Assembly: GCA_021741145.1 (NCBI GenBank)
Contig: JAIOYK010000053.1
Span: 1-39,943 of the forward strand
Length of the DNA stretch: 39,943 bases
DNA from: Rhodospirillum sp.
GTDB lineage: Bacteria; Pseudomonadota; Alphaproteobacteria; Rhodospirillales; Rhodospirillaceae
Direction of reading: 5' to 3'
In this document: positions 27,151-34,687 of the stretch, in pieces
Position numbering within the stretch: the stretch's first letter is position 1
Layout: each line of letters begins with the position of its first letter
Notes under the pieces: model-generated
The model's input: only the letters and a program-made list of their open reading frames with translations
The model's database searches: none
What the model was told of the DNA's origin: nothing
Translations under genes and position numbers: made by a program

Positions 27151-28494
27151 TCAGGGAAAGTGAAGGGTGACTCGCAGGCCTCCAAGGGGGCTTCGGTCCA
27201 GCGTCATGGTTCCGCCGCGTAGATCGACGAGGTCGGAGACGATGTCCAACCCCAGGCCATGCCCCGGTTTGGCGTCGTCCAGGCGCGCTCCCCGGGCCAG
27301 GGCCGCGTCCGCCTCGCCCTCCGGCAGGCCGGGGCCGTCGTCCTCCACGGTCAAGAATAGGCCGCCATCCGTCTGGAGCGCGGTGACGAGAACCAGGGAC
27401 TCCGCCCATTTGCCGCCGTTGTCCATCAGGTTACCCAGGATCTCCATCAGGTCGTCCGCATCTCCGGGGAAGCGGGCGGATTGGCCGATGTCGAGGGTGA
27501 AATCCACGGGCCGATGGTGCAGGGCGGAGAAGGTGCGTTTCAGGCGTTCCGCCGTCTCCCGTACCGAAACCCGGGTGCCCAGGGAGTCGGCGGAGCCCGC
27601 CGCGGCCCGCGCGCGGGCCAGGTGGCGGTCCACCAGTCGGGCCATGATGGCCGTCTCCGCGCGCACGGTTACCGCGGGCACCGCCTCGCCTTCTCCCGCC
27701 GCGGCGTTGAGCACGGCCAGCGGAGTCTTCAGGCCATGGGCCAGGTTGCCCACATGGGTTCGCGCCCGGTCGATCAAGGCCGCGTCGTGGTCGAGCACCC
27801 CGTTCAGCGCCCGGGCGAGGGGCGCGATTTCGTCGGGCTGGTTTTCGCCAACCCGGGCGCCGGGTTCCTCCCGCAACCGGTCAAGGGTGCGGCCCAAGGT
27901 CCGGAGCGGCCGAAGGCCATAGGTAACCTGGGCAATGGTCGCCGCCAGCAATCCCCCCCCCAGGGCCAGCAGGCAGAGGGCCACCAAAAGGCGTAGACGG
28001 GTGATGTCGCCGTCGACCTCTGTCCGATCCACGGCCACGGAAACATGGATCAAGCCAGGAATGTCGGGGGGTTGGATGTCCCGCTCCACCACTTGCAGGA
28101 TGTGTCCCCTGGGTCCGGTGGTCCGATGGACGTGAATCCTCCCGTTGGGCACGGCGTGGGTTTCCAGCGCCTCGTCCCAAAGGCTGCGGGATCGGACCTG
28201 GACCTTCCCCTGACTCACCTGCCAATACCAGCCCGAATAGGCCTGTTCGAACCGGGAGTCGGTCGGCGGCCGGGGGACGGTGAAAGGTGGATCCGATTGG
28301 CCCTCCGGTCCCGGGTCGATGCCAGCGGCGAGGCTGTCGACCAGTCCCACGAGGCGATCCTGGAAGGCCCGGTCCAGGGTATCGGCGATGGCCCAGGAGA
28401 GCAGTAAATAGGCGGCGGTGACCCCTGTTACCAGCCAAAGGCTTCCCGCCATCAGCAGGCGTCCCCTTAGGGACCGGGGCGCCACAGCGATCAT
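27151..28494 (-). CDS. sensor histidine kinase (PhoQ/QseC-like) of the SHP-cluster two-component system
   Basis: A 447-residue membrane kinase. Membrane helices at about residues 13-36 and 166-190 bracket a periplasmic sensor domain of about 130 residues. A HAMP-like linker follows, then the phosphoacceptor His253 in NLAHGLKTPLAVL, the N box NLMDNGGKW, the G1 box DDGPGLPE and the G2 box GHGLGLDIV. It should autophosphorylate in response to an envelope signal and pass phosphate to the adjacent regulator, whose gene overlaps its start as ATGA. Together with the PepSY gene it forms a three-gene operon facing the cytochrome operon. The signal is unknown; a link to oxygen, NO or redox state is an inference from the neighbours. 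Confidence 0.9.
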   Translation of the reverse strand: MIAVAPRSLRGRLLMAGSLWLVTGVTAAYLLLSWAIADTLDRAFQDRLVGLVDSLAAGIDPGPEGQSDPPFTVPRPPTDSRFEQAYSGWYWQVSQGKVQVRSRSLWDEALETHAVPNGRIHVHRTTGPRGHILQVVERDIQPPDIPGLIHVSVAVDRTEVDGDITRLRLLVALCLLALGGGLLAATIAQVTYGLRPLRTLGRTLDRLREEPGARVGENQPDEIAPLARALNGVLDHDAALIDRARTHVGNLAHGLKTPLAVLNAAAGEGEAVPAVTVRAETAIMARLVDRHLARARAAAGSADSLGTRVSVRETAERLKRTFSALHHRPVDFTLDIGQSARFPGDADDLMEILGNLMDNGGKWAESLVLVTALQTDGGLFLTVEDDGPGLPEGEADAALARGARLDDAKPGHGLGLDIVSDLVDLRGGTMTLDRSPLGGLRVTLHFP

Positions 28495-29156
28495 GGTTGG
28501 GGGGTGTCCAGCCGGTACCCCAGGCCACGCACGGTGGCGATATAGCCGGGACCGAGTTTCTTGCGCAGCCGACCGATGATTACGTCGATGACGTTGGAGT
28601 CCCGATCATAATCCCTGTCGTAGACCGTTTCGATGATGTCGGTCCGGGTGACGGTTTGCCCCTGTCTCAGGGCCAGCGCGGCAAGGATGCGGTATTCCTG
28701 GGCGGTCAGGTCCAGGGGGACGCCGGACACCGCGGCCTTGTGGGCATTGGTATCGACGCGGAGGGGACCGATGGTGATTTCCGCGTTGGCCTGGCCCTGG
28801 GCGCGCCGGGCCAAGGCTTTCAGGCGGTAGACGACTTCCTCCATTTCGAAGGGTTTGGTCACGTAGTCGTCGGCTCCCGCCTCGAACCCGGCGACCTTTT
28901 CCGACCAGGCACCCCGGGCGGTGAGGATCAGCACCGGCGCGTTCATGGCCCCCGCCCGCCATTGGCGCAGCACCCCCACGCCGTCCAATTTGGGCAGGCC
29001 GAGGTCCAGGACGATGGCGTCGTAGGGTTCGGTCTCCCCCAGGTATAGACCCTCCTCGCCATCAGGGGCGATGTCCACGGCGAAGCCCGCCTTCACCAGG
29101 ACGCGGCCCAGGGTTTCGGCCAGGGTGGGTTCATCCTCGACGATCAAGACGCGCAT
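28491..29156 (-). CDS. OmpR/PhoP-family response regulator
   Basis: A 221-residue regulator. The receiver domain starts MRVLIVEDEP, has the phosphoacceptor Asp51 in AIVLDLGLPKLDG, the conserved Thr/Ser region LILTARG and Lys-Pro in VTKPFEMEE. The C-terminal winged helix carries the recognition-helix region SNVIDVIIGRLRKKLG and ends with the wing GYIATVRGLGYRL. It is a DNA-binding transcription factor of the type that binds 11-bp-spaced direct repeats; such a repeat is found 387 bases upstream of its start, between this operon and the cytochrome operon. Its gene starts four bases after the PepSY stop codon and overlaps the kinase gene. Confidence 0.93.
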   Translation of the reverse strand: MRVLIVEDEPTLAETLGRVLVKAGFAVDIAPDGEEGLYLGETEPYDAIVLDLGLPKLDGVGVLRQWRAGAMNAPVLILTARGAWSEKVAGFEAGADDYVTKPFEMEEVVYRLKALARRAQGQANAEITIGPLRVDTNAHKAAVSGVPLDLTAQEYRILAALALRQGQTVTRTDIIETVYDRDYDRDSNVIDVIIGRLRKKLGPGYIATVRGLGYRLDTPQP

Positions 29157-29159
29157 GGT

Positions 29160-29519
29160 TCAGTCGTGCCCTCCGACCCGGCGTTTCAGAATCTCCCCCG
29201 TCGCGGCGTCCACGTAAAGGCGGGTGATCCGGCCCTGGTCGTCCATGATCTTGAGTTCGTAAACCAGGGCGCCGTGTTTCCCTTCCAGTTCCACCTCAAG
29301 AAAGCGTCCCGGAACCTGGGCCTGGACCCGGTCCAGGATTTCGGTCAGGGGCAGGACGTCGCCCCGGCGCAGGGCGTCCCTCGCGCGGTCGTGGTCGTCC
29401 CTGTCGGCCCAGGCTGGGATGGGCGCCAGGAGCGACGCGCCAAGGACCAGGGCCAAGCCCAGGCCCGCGGCTCGGGTGGATCCGGGGAGGGGGAGGGGGG
29501 ATGTCCGGTTGTTTTTCAT
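29160..29519 (-). CDS. exported PepSY-domain protein
   Basis: A 119-residue protein. Residues 1-38 form a signal peptide ending AWA. The mature part is one PepSY domain: ILDRVQAQVPGRFLEVELEGKHG, then ALVYELKIMDDQGRITRLYVDAATGEIL. PepSY domains of this kind are common in operons with PhoP/QseB-type two-component systems and are thought to modulate the sensor or associated membrane proteins in the periplasm. It is the first gene of the minus-strand regulatory operon, three bases before the regulator. No strong ribosome site is seen, only a weak TCGGA directly before the ATG. Confidence 0.85.
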   Translation of the reverse strand: MKNNRTSPLPLPGSTRAAGLGLALVLGASLLAPIPAWADRDDHDRARDALRRGDVLPLTEILDRVQAQVPGRFLEVELEGKHGALVYELKIMDDQGRITRLYVDAATGEILKRRVGGHD

Positions 29520-29542
29520 TCCGAAACCATAGCGGGCCGAAC

Positions 29543-29558
29543 ATGAATGGCAAATGAA
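29543..29558. promoter_or_regulatory. 11-bp-spaced direct repeat, candidate response-regulator box
   Basis: ATGAA occurs at 29543-29547 and again at 29554-29558, exactly one helical turn apart, and a third copy extended to six bases lies inverted at 29576-29581 (GTTCAT). The site is in the 159-base gap between the divergent PepSY/regulator operon and the cytochrome operon. OmpR-family regulators usually bind such tandem repeats, so autoregulation and control of the cytochromes by the adjacent regulator is a reasonable inference. Confidence 0.45.
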
Positions 29559-29678
29559 CAAGGCCGTCACGGTGGGTTCATGGAGGAGCGGGCAAGATGG
29601 AAAGCATGGACGGGGGATCACCCCTGTTCCGCTTCGACGACACCATTCGACGACACTTGATGAAAAAGGATCCTCCCG

Positions 29679-29867
29679 ATGATTGGTAAGTTGTTTTCCC
29701 AGGGACTGATGGGCGTCGCCGTGGTGGCGTTTACCGCCTTGACCTGGAGTGTGGCCCGGAGCGCCGAGGCGCCCTCCCTGGCCCCTGATCCGGGAAGTCG
29801 TCCCGCCGTGACCGCCCCCGCTGGCCACTTTTCCCCCGCAGGCCATTTTGAAGGAGTGAACCGATGA
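29679..29867 (+). CDS. small exported protein with a repeated PAGHF motif
   Basis: A 62-residue protein with AAAAAGGA upstream of ATG 29679. A signal peptide (about residues 1-29, ending RSAEA) leaves a mature peptide of about 33 residues that is rich in Pro and Ala and ends with two copies of PAGHF, so it presents two spaced histidines. Its stop codon overlaps the start of the cytochrome b561-SHP gene as ATGA, indicating coupled translation and a real gene. It is the first gene of the cytochrome operon. No family is recognised. Binding of heme or metal by the histidines would be speculation. Confidence 0.65.
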   Translation: MIGKLFSQGLMGVAVVAFTALTWSVARSAEAPSLAPDPGSRPAVTAPAGHFSPAGHFEGVNR

Positions 29868-30805
29868 AACGCCCTTTTTCCGGTAATTGGAAAGTAGCCC
29901 TTTGGCGGCTCTGGCATGGTGGCATCGTTGGCTCCGGCGTCGTGGCTTATCTGACCGCGGACGAAGACTTCTTCTTCATGCATCAGTTTTCCGGCTACCT
30001 TTTCTCTGGTCTGGTGGCGGCCCGGCTGGTGGCGGCGGTCCTGGCCCGGGGCAAGGGACCCTTGGCCCTGCGCCGTCCCGCCAAACCCGACGCGGAGGCT
30101 TTGAGCGGACGCGGTCCCCTGATCCGGTTGGTGATGCCCTGGATGGCGGCGATCATGCTGTTGGGCTTCGCCCTGGCGGGCTATAGCGGCATCGCCGCGG
30201 ACTGGTTCAAGCCGATGGAAGGCCTCCACGAGTCCTTGGCCGAGGCCGCTCCCTGGTTGGTCGCCGGGCATCTGGCTCTGGTCCTGGGACTGCTCTGGCG
30301 GCCCAGGAAGGGGCTGGGCGCCCTGCTTGGCGCGGGTCTGTCCCGCCTGGGTCGGAGTGCCTCGGTCCTTGGGCGCCGCATGGGAGTCGCTCTCGGCGCC
30401 GTCGCCCTCGCGTCCGGGCTGGGTTTGGCCCTGCCCGATCCGGCCGCGGCGGGGTCCGCTCAAGACGCGGTCATGGCCGACCTGTTGGCCCGCGCCCAGG
30501 CCGCGGACCCCGCGGTCACCGCCTTCGATCCGGCGCGGGGAGAGGCCCTTTACCTCTCCCGGAACACCGTGGACGCGACAAAACCATCCTGTTCGTCCTG
30601 CCACACGCCGGATCCCCGGAACCAGGGGGAGCATGTGAAAACCGGGCGGGCCATCGACCCCATGGCCGTCTCGGCCAATCCGGATCGGGTCTCGGACCTG
30701 GGCCAGTTGGACAAGCGCTTCAGTCGGGATTGTCCCGCGGTCCTGGGCCGGGACTGCACCGCCACGGAACAGGGCGACTTCGCCGCCTTCCTGTTGAGCC
30801 GATAA
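29864..30805 (+). CDS. cytochrome b561 fused to SHP/DUF1924 monoheme cytochrome c
   Basis: A 313-residue two-part protein. Residues 1-150 form a four-helix cytochrome b561 unit with candidate heme histidines His18, His40, His122 and His136. Residues 173-196 form a fifth hydrophobic segment that begins with Met and ends PAAAG, looking like a retained signal peptide. Residues 200-313 match SHP (sphaeroides heme protein, DUF1924): heme site CSSCH at 243-247, KTGRAIDPMA, and a GRDC-containing end with cysteines 290 and 298. SHP binds oxygen and NO and normally takes electrons from diheme cytochrome c, with cytochrome b561 encoded as a separate protein. Asp289 occupies the position of the Asn axial ligand. 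Five helices would place the SHP domain in the periplasm. Confidence 0.88.
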   Translation: MKRPFSGNWKVALWRLWHGGIVGSGVVAYLTADEDFFFMHQFSGYLFSGLVAARLVAAVLARGKGPLALRRPAKPDAEALSGRGPLIRLVMPWMAAIMLLGFALAGYSGIAADWFKPMEGLHESLAEAAPWLVAGHLALVLGLLWRPRKGLGALLGAGLSRLGRSASVLGRRMGVALGAVALASGLGLALPDPAAAGSAQDAVMADLLARAQAADPAVTAFDPARGEALYLSRNTVDATKPSCSSCHTPDPRNQGEHVKTGRAIDPMAVSANPDRVSDLGQLDKRFSRDCPAVLGRDCTATEQGDFAAFLLSR

Positions 30806-30829
30806 ACGATGAAAAAAGGAACACGACCC

Positions 30830-31300
30830 ATGAAACTCCTCCGCGAGACTGTCATGCTTGGCGCTCTCTCCGCGACCCTCGCCGGGGCGCCTCTGGTGGC
30901 CCAGGGGGAGGAGCGGATCATGCCGGTCACCGATCCCCTGACCCTGAAGGAATGCGGCGAATGCCACATGGCCTTCCCACCGAGCCTGCTGTCGGCGTCC
31001 TCCTGGCGAAGTGTCATGGCCAATCTGGACGACCATTATGGGGACAATGCCAGCCTGCCCGAAAAGGAGACCGCGGCCATCACCGCCTATCTGGTGGCCA
31101 ATACCGGGCGCTGGGGCTCCCCCGGGGTGTCGGGATCCAGTGCGGGACAGCCACTCCCCCGGTTCACGGAAAGCCAGCGATTCGCCCATGAACACCGCCG
31201 ATTCACGCCGGATCGGCTGGCGCGCGAGGGCATAAAATCCATCGTCGATTGCGTCGCCTGCCATCGGGGGGCGGAACAGGGGTACTACGATGACGATTGA
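30830..31300 (+). CDS. diheme cytochrome c (DHC) of the SHP system
   Basis: A 156-residue exported protein. ATG 30830 was chosen because AAAGGAA lies ten bases upstream; an in-frame ATG at 30809 lacks a ribosome site. A signal peptide of about 26 residues precedes two heme motifs, CGECH at 42-46 and CVACH at 141-145. The spacing, the ECGECHMAFPP start and the HRRFTPDRL segment match the Dihaem_cyt_c family. Members are known as physiological electron donors of SHP, receiving electrons from the membrane b-type cytochrome. Its position after the b561-SHP fusion supports that role. The gene is convergent with an AEC transporter, 19 bases apart. Confidence 0.9.
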   Translation: MKLLRETVMLGALSATLAGAPLVAQGEERIMPVTDPLTLKECGECHMAFPPSLLSASSWRSVMANLDDHYGDNASLPEKETAAITAYLVANTGRWGSPGVSGSSAGQPLPRFTESQRFAHEHRRFTPDRLAREGIKSIVDCVACHRGAEQGYYDDD

Positions 31301-31319
31301 GGACGCGGATTGTCCGGGG

Positions 31320-32252
31320 TCATCCGGCCCCGGGCAAAAGGAGCACCACCAGGGGAATGGTCACCGCGGAGAGGAGGGTTTGCACGGTGATGATCGAGGC
31401 CATCAGGGGAGCGTCCCCACCCATGCGTCGGGCCAAGACGTAGGAAGAGGCCGAACAGGGCAGGGCGCCATAGATCACCGCGAGTGTGGTGGTCATGCCA
31501 TCCAATCCCGCGACCAGGGCACCCAGCCAGACCAGCAGGGGGACCACCGCCAGTTTCGCCAAGGTGGACAGGCTCAGGGGAAGGGTTCGACCCTGGAGGC
31601 CCTCCAGCGCCAACCCCGCTCCCACGGCGAGCAGACCGATCGGTAGGGCCGCCCGCCCCAGGATTTCCAGGAAGGGACCAACAATGGGGGGGAGGCCAAT
31701 TCCGGTTCCATTGAGCAGGATTCCGAGAAGACAGGCGAGAATCAGGGGATTGGTCAGGATCCCTTTCACCAACCGCCAGGGGCTCGCCGATTGCCCCTGG
31801 CCCAGGGTGGAGAGGCAGAGAACGGCCAGGACATTGACCTGGGGGACGACCATGGCGATGCAGATGGCCGTCAGGGTGACGCCGGATCCGCCATACAGGC
31901 CCGCGGCAACGGCCAGTCCGACGTAGGTATTGGGGCGGATCGCTCCCTGGAAGGCGCTGGTGAAGGAGGGGTCGCTGGTCCCCGCGGCCAGCATGGGGCG
32001 ACGCAGGACGATCATCAGCCCCGCGGCGGCCAGAACCGCGAGCGCCTCCACCGCCATCAGGGACTTCCAGGCAAGCCCGCCCATGTCCGCCTTGGCGAGG
32101 TTCGCCGTCAGCAGGGCCGGAAAGGTCACGAAATAGGTCAGCTTCTCCGCGGGTTGCCAGAAACCATCTGGAACGATCCGTCCCAGACGCAGGCCAAGGC
32201 CGAGAAGGATGACCAGGAATACGGGCAGGACCGCCCCCAAGGTTCCATCCAT
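31320..32252 (-). CDS. AEC-family transporter (auxin efflux carrier-like permease)
   Basis: A 310-residue membrane protein with about ten hydrophobic helices in two halves of five, as in the AEC family (Mem_trans). The N-terminal half has TYFVTFPALLTANLAKADMG and the conserved GAIRPNTYVGLAVA, and the C-terminal half has ALPIGLLAVGAGLALEGL and CSASSYVLARRMGGD. Bacterial AEC proteins export or import small organic acids such as malate or malonate; the substrate here is not inferable. It is transcribed alone, convergent with the cytochrome operon. A short GC-rich inverted repeat (31314-31333) overlaps its stop codon and may separate the two units. Confidence 0.88.
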   Translation of the reverse strand: MDGTLGAVLPVFLVILLGLGLRLGRIVPDGFWQPAEKLTYFVTFPALLTANLAKADMGGLAWKSLMAVEALAVLAAAGLMIVLRRPMLAAGTSDPSFTSAFQGAIRPNTYVGLAVAAGLYGGSGVTLTAICIAMVVPQVNVLAVLCLSTLGQGQSASPWRLVKGILTNPLILACLLGILLNGTGIGLPPIVGPFLEILGRAALPIGLLAVGAGLALEGLQGRTLPLSLSTLAKLAVVPLLVWLGALVAGLDGMTTTLAVIYGALPCSASSYVLARRMGGDAPLMASIITVQTLLSAVTIPLVVLLLPGAG

Positions 32253-32570
32253 GGATCCGGTTTACGACGGTCGCGCGTGGGGTGCAAGGGCCGCGGTCGG
32301 TTCGGTATTGGAAGTCCCCGTTTCCTGGATTGACGAACCATCTGCGCTTCATCGAAAGGGAGAAATTTTGAGTACGGTTCGATTTAAAGAATGTTCGGAC
32401 CCGTCCGCTTTCCCCGACATATGAAACTTGAGGAAAAGCTACTCGGAAGGCCGTGACCAAGGGACCGAGCTTTCATCGGAAGGGGAGCTTTCATCGGAAG
32501 GGAAGTTTATGTTACCAGCGGGAGGTGAAGGCATTATCAAGAGTGCATGTTTCCCGGAGGTTGGAACTCG
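32253..32570. other. gene-free region with an 18-bp tandem repeat
   Basis: 318 bases upstream of both the AEC gene (minus) and the LuxR-like remnant (plus). An exact tandem duplication of an 18-base unit (GAGCTTTCATCGGAAGGG) lies at 32467-32484 and 32485-32502. A short frame over the repeat reads ELSSEG twice but matches nothing known. GGAGG at 32556-32560 is the ribosome site of the following remnant. Confidence 0.5.
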
Positions 32571-33210
32571 ATGGAAAAGCAAGCCTTTGAAAATCAAGAC
32601 TTTTATTTATTTTCTGAGTTTTTCAGTGCGCCCACATTCCTGCTGGATGGGCCCGACCAACTGATTGGGTCGAATGCCGTTGGGCGCGCGGAGTTGGAAC
32701 GGGGCACTGTTCCGGCCTTGGACCAGGACGGCCATCTCCAATAGATGTCCTCCCGCGGGAGCCGGGATTTGACGGCGGCCATGTGCTTGGTACGGGAGGC
32801 CATGGGCCGGGAGCCGGAGCGGAACAAGGCAACGTCTTTCATCGTGACGGCCGAGCGGGGTCGTCCGCGCATAATTGTGCATGTCCTGGGTTGTGGGGGC
32901 ACGGTGGACACCGTGGCGGAATGGTGCCGCCAATCATCGCCAACCTGGATGTGGAGCGGATGCGGGGCGTTCTCGCCGGTCTTTACGGACCGACCCCCGC
33001 GGAATCTCGCCTGGGGGCGGCGATGCTGGCGGGGCATACCAGTGCACGGATCTGGCTAAGGCCCTGGTGCGTGGCGAATGGACCGTCCGGTCGCGAATCC
33101 GCCCGCTGTTTTCCAAACCTGAGGTGTCGACCAAGATCGAGGCCATCAACCGGATGAGCCTGGAAGCCCTTCCCATGAACATCGATTGCTGTGAGGTCGG
33201 CCAAACTTAA
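32571..33210 (+). pseudogene. decayed LuxR-type helix-turn-helix regulator
   Basis: Reading from ATG 32571 (GGAGG ten bases upstream) gives FLLDGPDQLIGSNAVGRAEL, like the N-terminal PAS-type part of LuxR-family regulators common in this group. A TAG at 32742-32744 interrupts it; the same frame resumes with SRDLTAAM and runs to ATSFIVTAERGRPRIIVHVLG. A shift of one base near 32895-32930 is then needed to continue with GVLAGLYGPTPAESRLGAAMLAG, and another near 33040 to reach TDLAKALVRGEWTVRSRIRPLF and VSTKIEAINRM, which is the LuxR recognition region. Three lesions in one family-consistent order argue for a pseudogene rather than chance. The assignment is by pattern only. Confidence 0.55.
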
Positions 33211-33257
33211 CAAGCAACGATAGCGTCACGTTTCGTACTCCGGACCTGATGCGTGCC

Positions 33258-34415
33258 CTAGCCCGTTCGTGAAAGGGAGGATTGGACCCAATTGGTCCGC
33301 CGCACTTCATGCTGGCCATCGCCGAACCGCCGTTGGATCATCTCGACCTCTTCTCGATGGTCCAGGAACACGGCGACGCAATCGGGGTTGAATTTACCCC
33401 CCGCGTTTTGGGCCAGGAAGTCGCAGGCCGCGTCGGTGGTCCAGGCATTCTTGTAAGGGCGGGCGCTGGTAAGGGCGTCGAAGACATCCGCCACGGCGAC
33501 GATGGCGGCTTCCAGGGGAATGTTCTGTCGGGTCAGACCAGAGGGGTAGCCCGACCCATCCCAGGCTTCATGGTGGTAGTGGATGATGTTGCGTAGCATC
33601 CGCCCTTGGCGGGCCGAGACGAACCCCATGGAATCAAGCAGACGGTCACAGATCTCCACGCCCTTGTCGGGATGGGTCCGCATGATGCGCAGTTCCTCCT
33701 GGTTCAGCTTGTCTGGCTTGAGCAGGACGTTGTCTGGAATGGCCACCTTGCCCAGGTCGTGCAGTGGGGCGAAGAGGAACAGCATCTGGATGAATTCGTC
33801 GTCCAATTCCTCCTGGTCGGCCAGATGTTGGGCGATCAGGCTGGCGTAATTCGCGACCCGGTCCAGGTGGGCCCCGGTCTCCTCGTCCCTGTAGTGGCTG
33901 ATGTCCTTGGCCACGCCAATGGAGTTGGACAGCATTTCAACCGGCTTCAGGGTTTCCATGACCAGGGCGTTGACCACTTCCGCGGCCAGCGACAGCGCTT
34001 GGCACCGGTCCCTGGTGAAATAGCCCCTTGTGCGGGAGTTAAAGAAAACGAACCCCGCGAAGGCCTCGCCCTTGTAGAAGGGGACGGTCAGGCTGGAGCG
34101 GTATTCCTCGCCGATGGCCTGGGTGTGCCGTCCACTGCCGGGACCGGCCAATTCACTCAGATTGTCAACGGCGCGGACGTCTCCGCGATCCGCCAGGACT
34201 TTCAGGGAAGGGACTTCCGACAGCACGGCTTGGTAGTTGTCCAGAGGGTGCCGTCCCTCGCTGGAATGGGCGAAGGTGCGTAGGCGGTCGGTCTTGGAGT
34301 CGTAAAGCGCGATCGCGATCCGGTTCACGTCGGGATGGGTGAACCGCGTCGCACGATGGATGTCCACCAGACGGTCGCTGGTTGATCCGGACTTCTTGAA
34401 GAAAGCGGTGCTCAT
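33258..34415 (-). CDS. GAF and HD-GYP domain protein, probable cyclic di-GMP phosphodiesterase
   Basis: A 385-residue cytoplasmic protein from ATG 34415. Residues of roughly 20-155 form a GAF-like sensory domain (SSLTVPFYKGEAFAGFVFFNS). The C-terminal HD-GYP domain is complete: HD at 219-220 in LHDLGKVAIPD, HPDKG at 248-252 and HHEAWDGSGYP at 281-291. HD-GYP enzymes hydrolyse cyclic di-GMP, so it probably links a small-molecule or redox signal to motility or biofilm. It is monocistronic and convergent with the LuxR-like remnant, with 272 bases between it and ruvX upstream. The frame is open upstream to 34589, but that stretch has no domain and no ribosome site. Confidence 0.9.
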   Translation of the reverse strand: MSTAFFKKSGSTSDRLVDIHRATRFTHPDVNRIAIALYDSKTDRLRTFAHSSEGRHPLDNYQAVLSEVPSLKVLADRGDVRAVDNLSELAGPGSGRHTQAIGEEYRSSLTVPFYKGEAFAGFVFFNSRTRGYFTRDRCQALSLAAEVVNALVMETLKPVEMLSNSIGVAKDISHYRDEETGAHLDRVANYASLIAQHLADQEELDDEFIQMLFLFAPLHDLGKVAIPDNVLLKPDKLNQEELRIMRTHPDKGVEICDRLLDSMGFVSARQGRMLRNIIHYHHEAWDGSGYPSGLTRQNIPLEAAIVAVADVFDALTSARPYKNAWTTDAACDFLAQNAGGKFNPDCVAVFLDHREEVEMIQRRFGDGQHEVRRTNWVQSSLSRTG

Positions 34416-34687
34416 GGCGTTTGCATAGGGTGAATCCCCTTGTCCCAAACAGGGCAAGCACCAAGAGGACCCCCTAGACCGAGTGGCCGGGTCAAGGAGG
34501 CCCCGGCGCGGGCCGGGCGATGAAAAGCGATCTCTGCTCCCGACTGGATCAGGTGGGCCGGTTTCCGATTCCATGGAAACATGTAACATAATAGACCAAA
34601 TAGAAATTGTCTTTTAGACAGAGGACATAAGCCAAAGGGATGTGCTTGTTCCAGGTGGACTCGGAATGGTCTGATTTCTTTCGCCTT

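Noticed and set aside
31314-31333. A GC hairpin between diheme cytochrome and AEC transporter as a firm terminator
   Set aside because: The stem is six pairs with an eight-base loop and no T run, and it overlaps the AEC stop codon; too weak to list as a feature.
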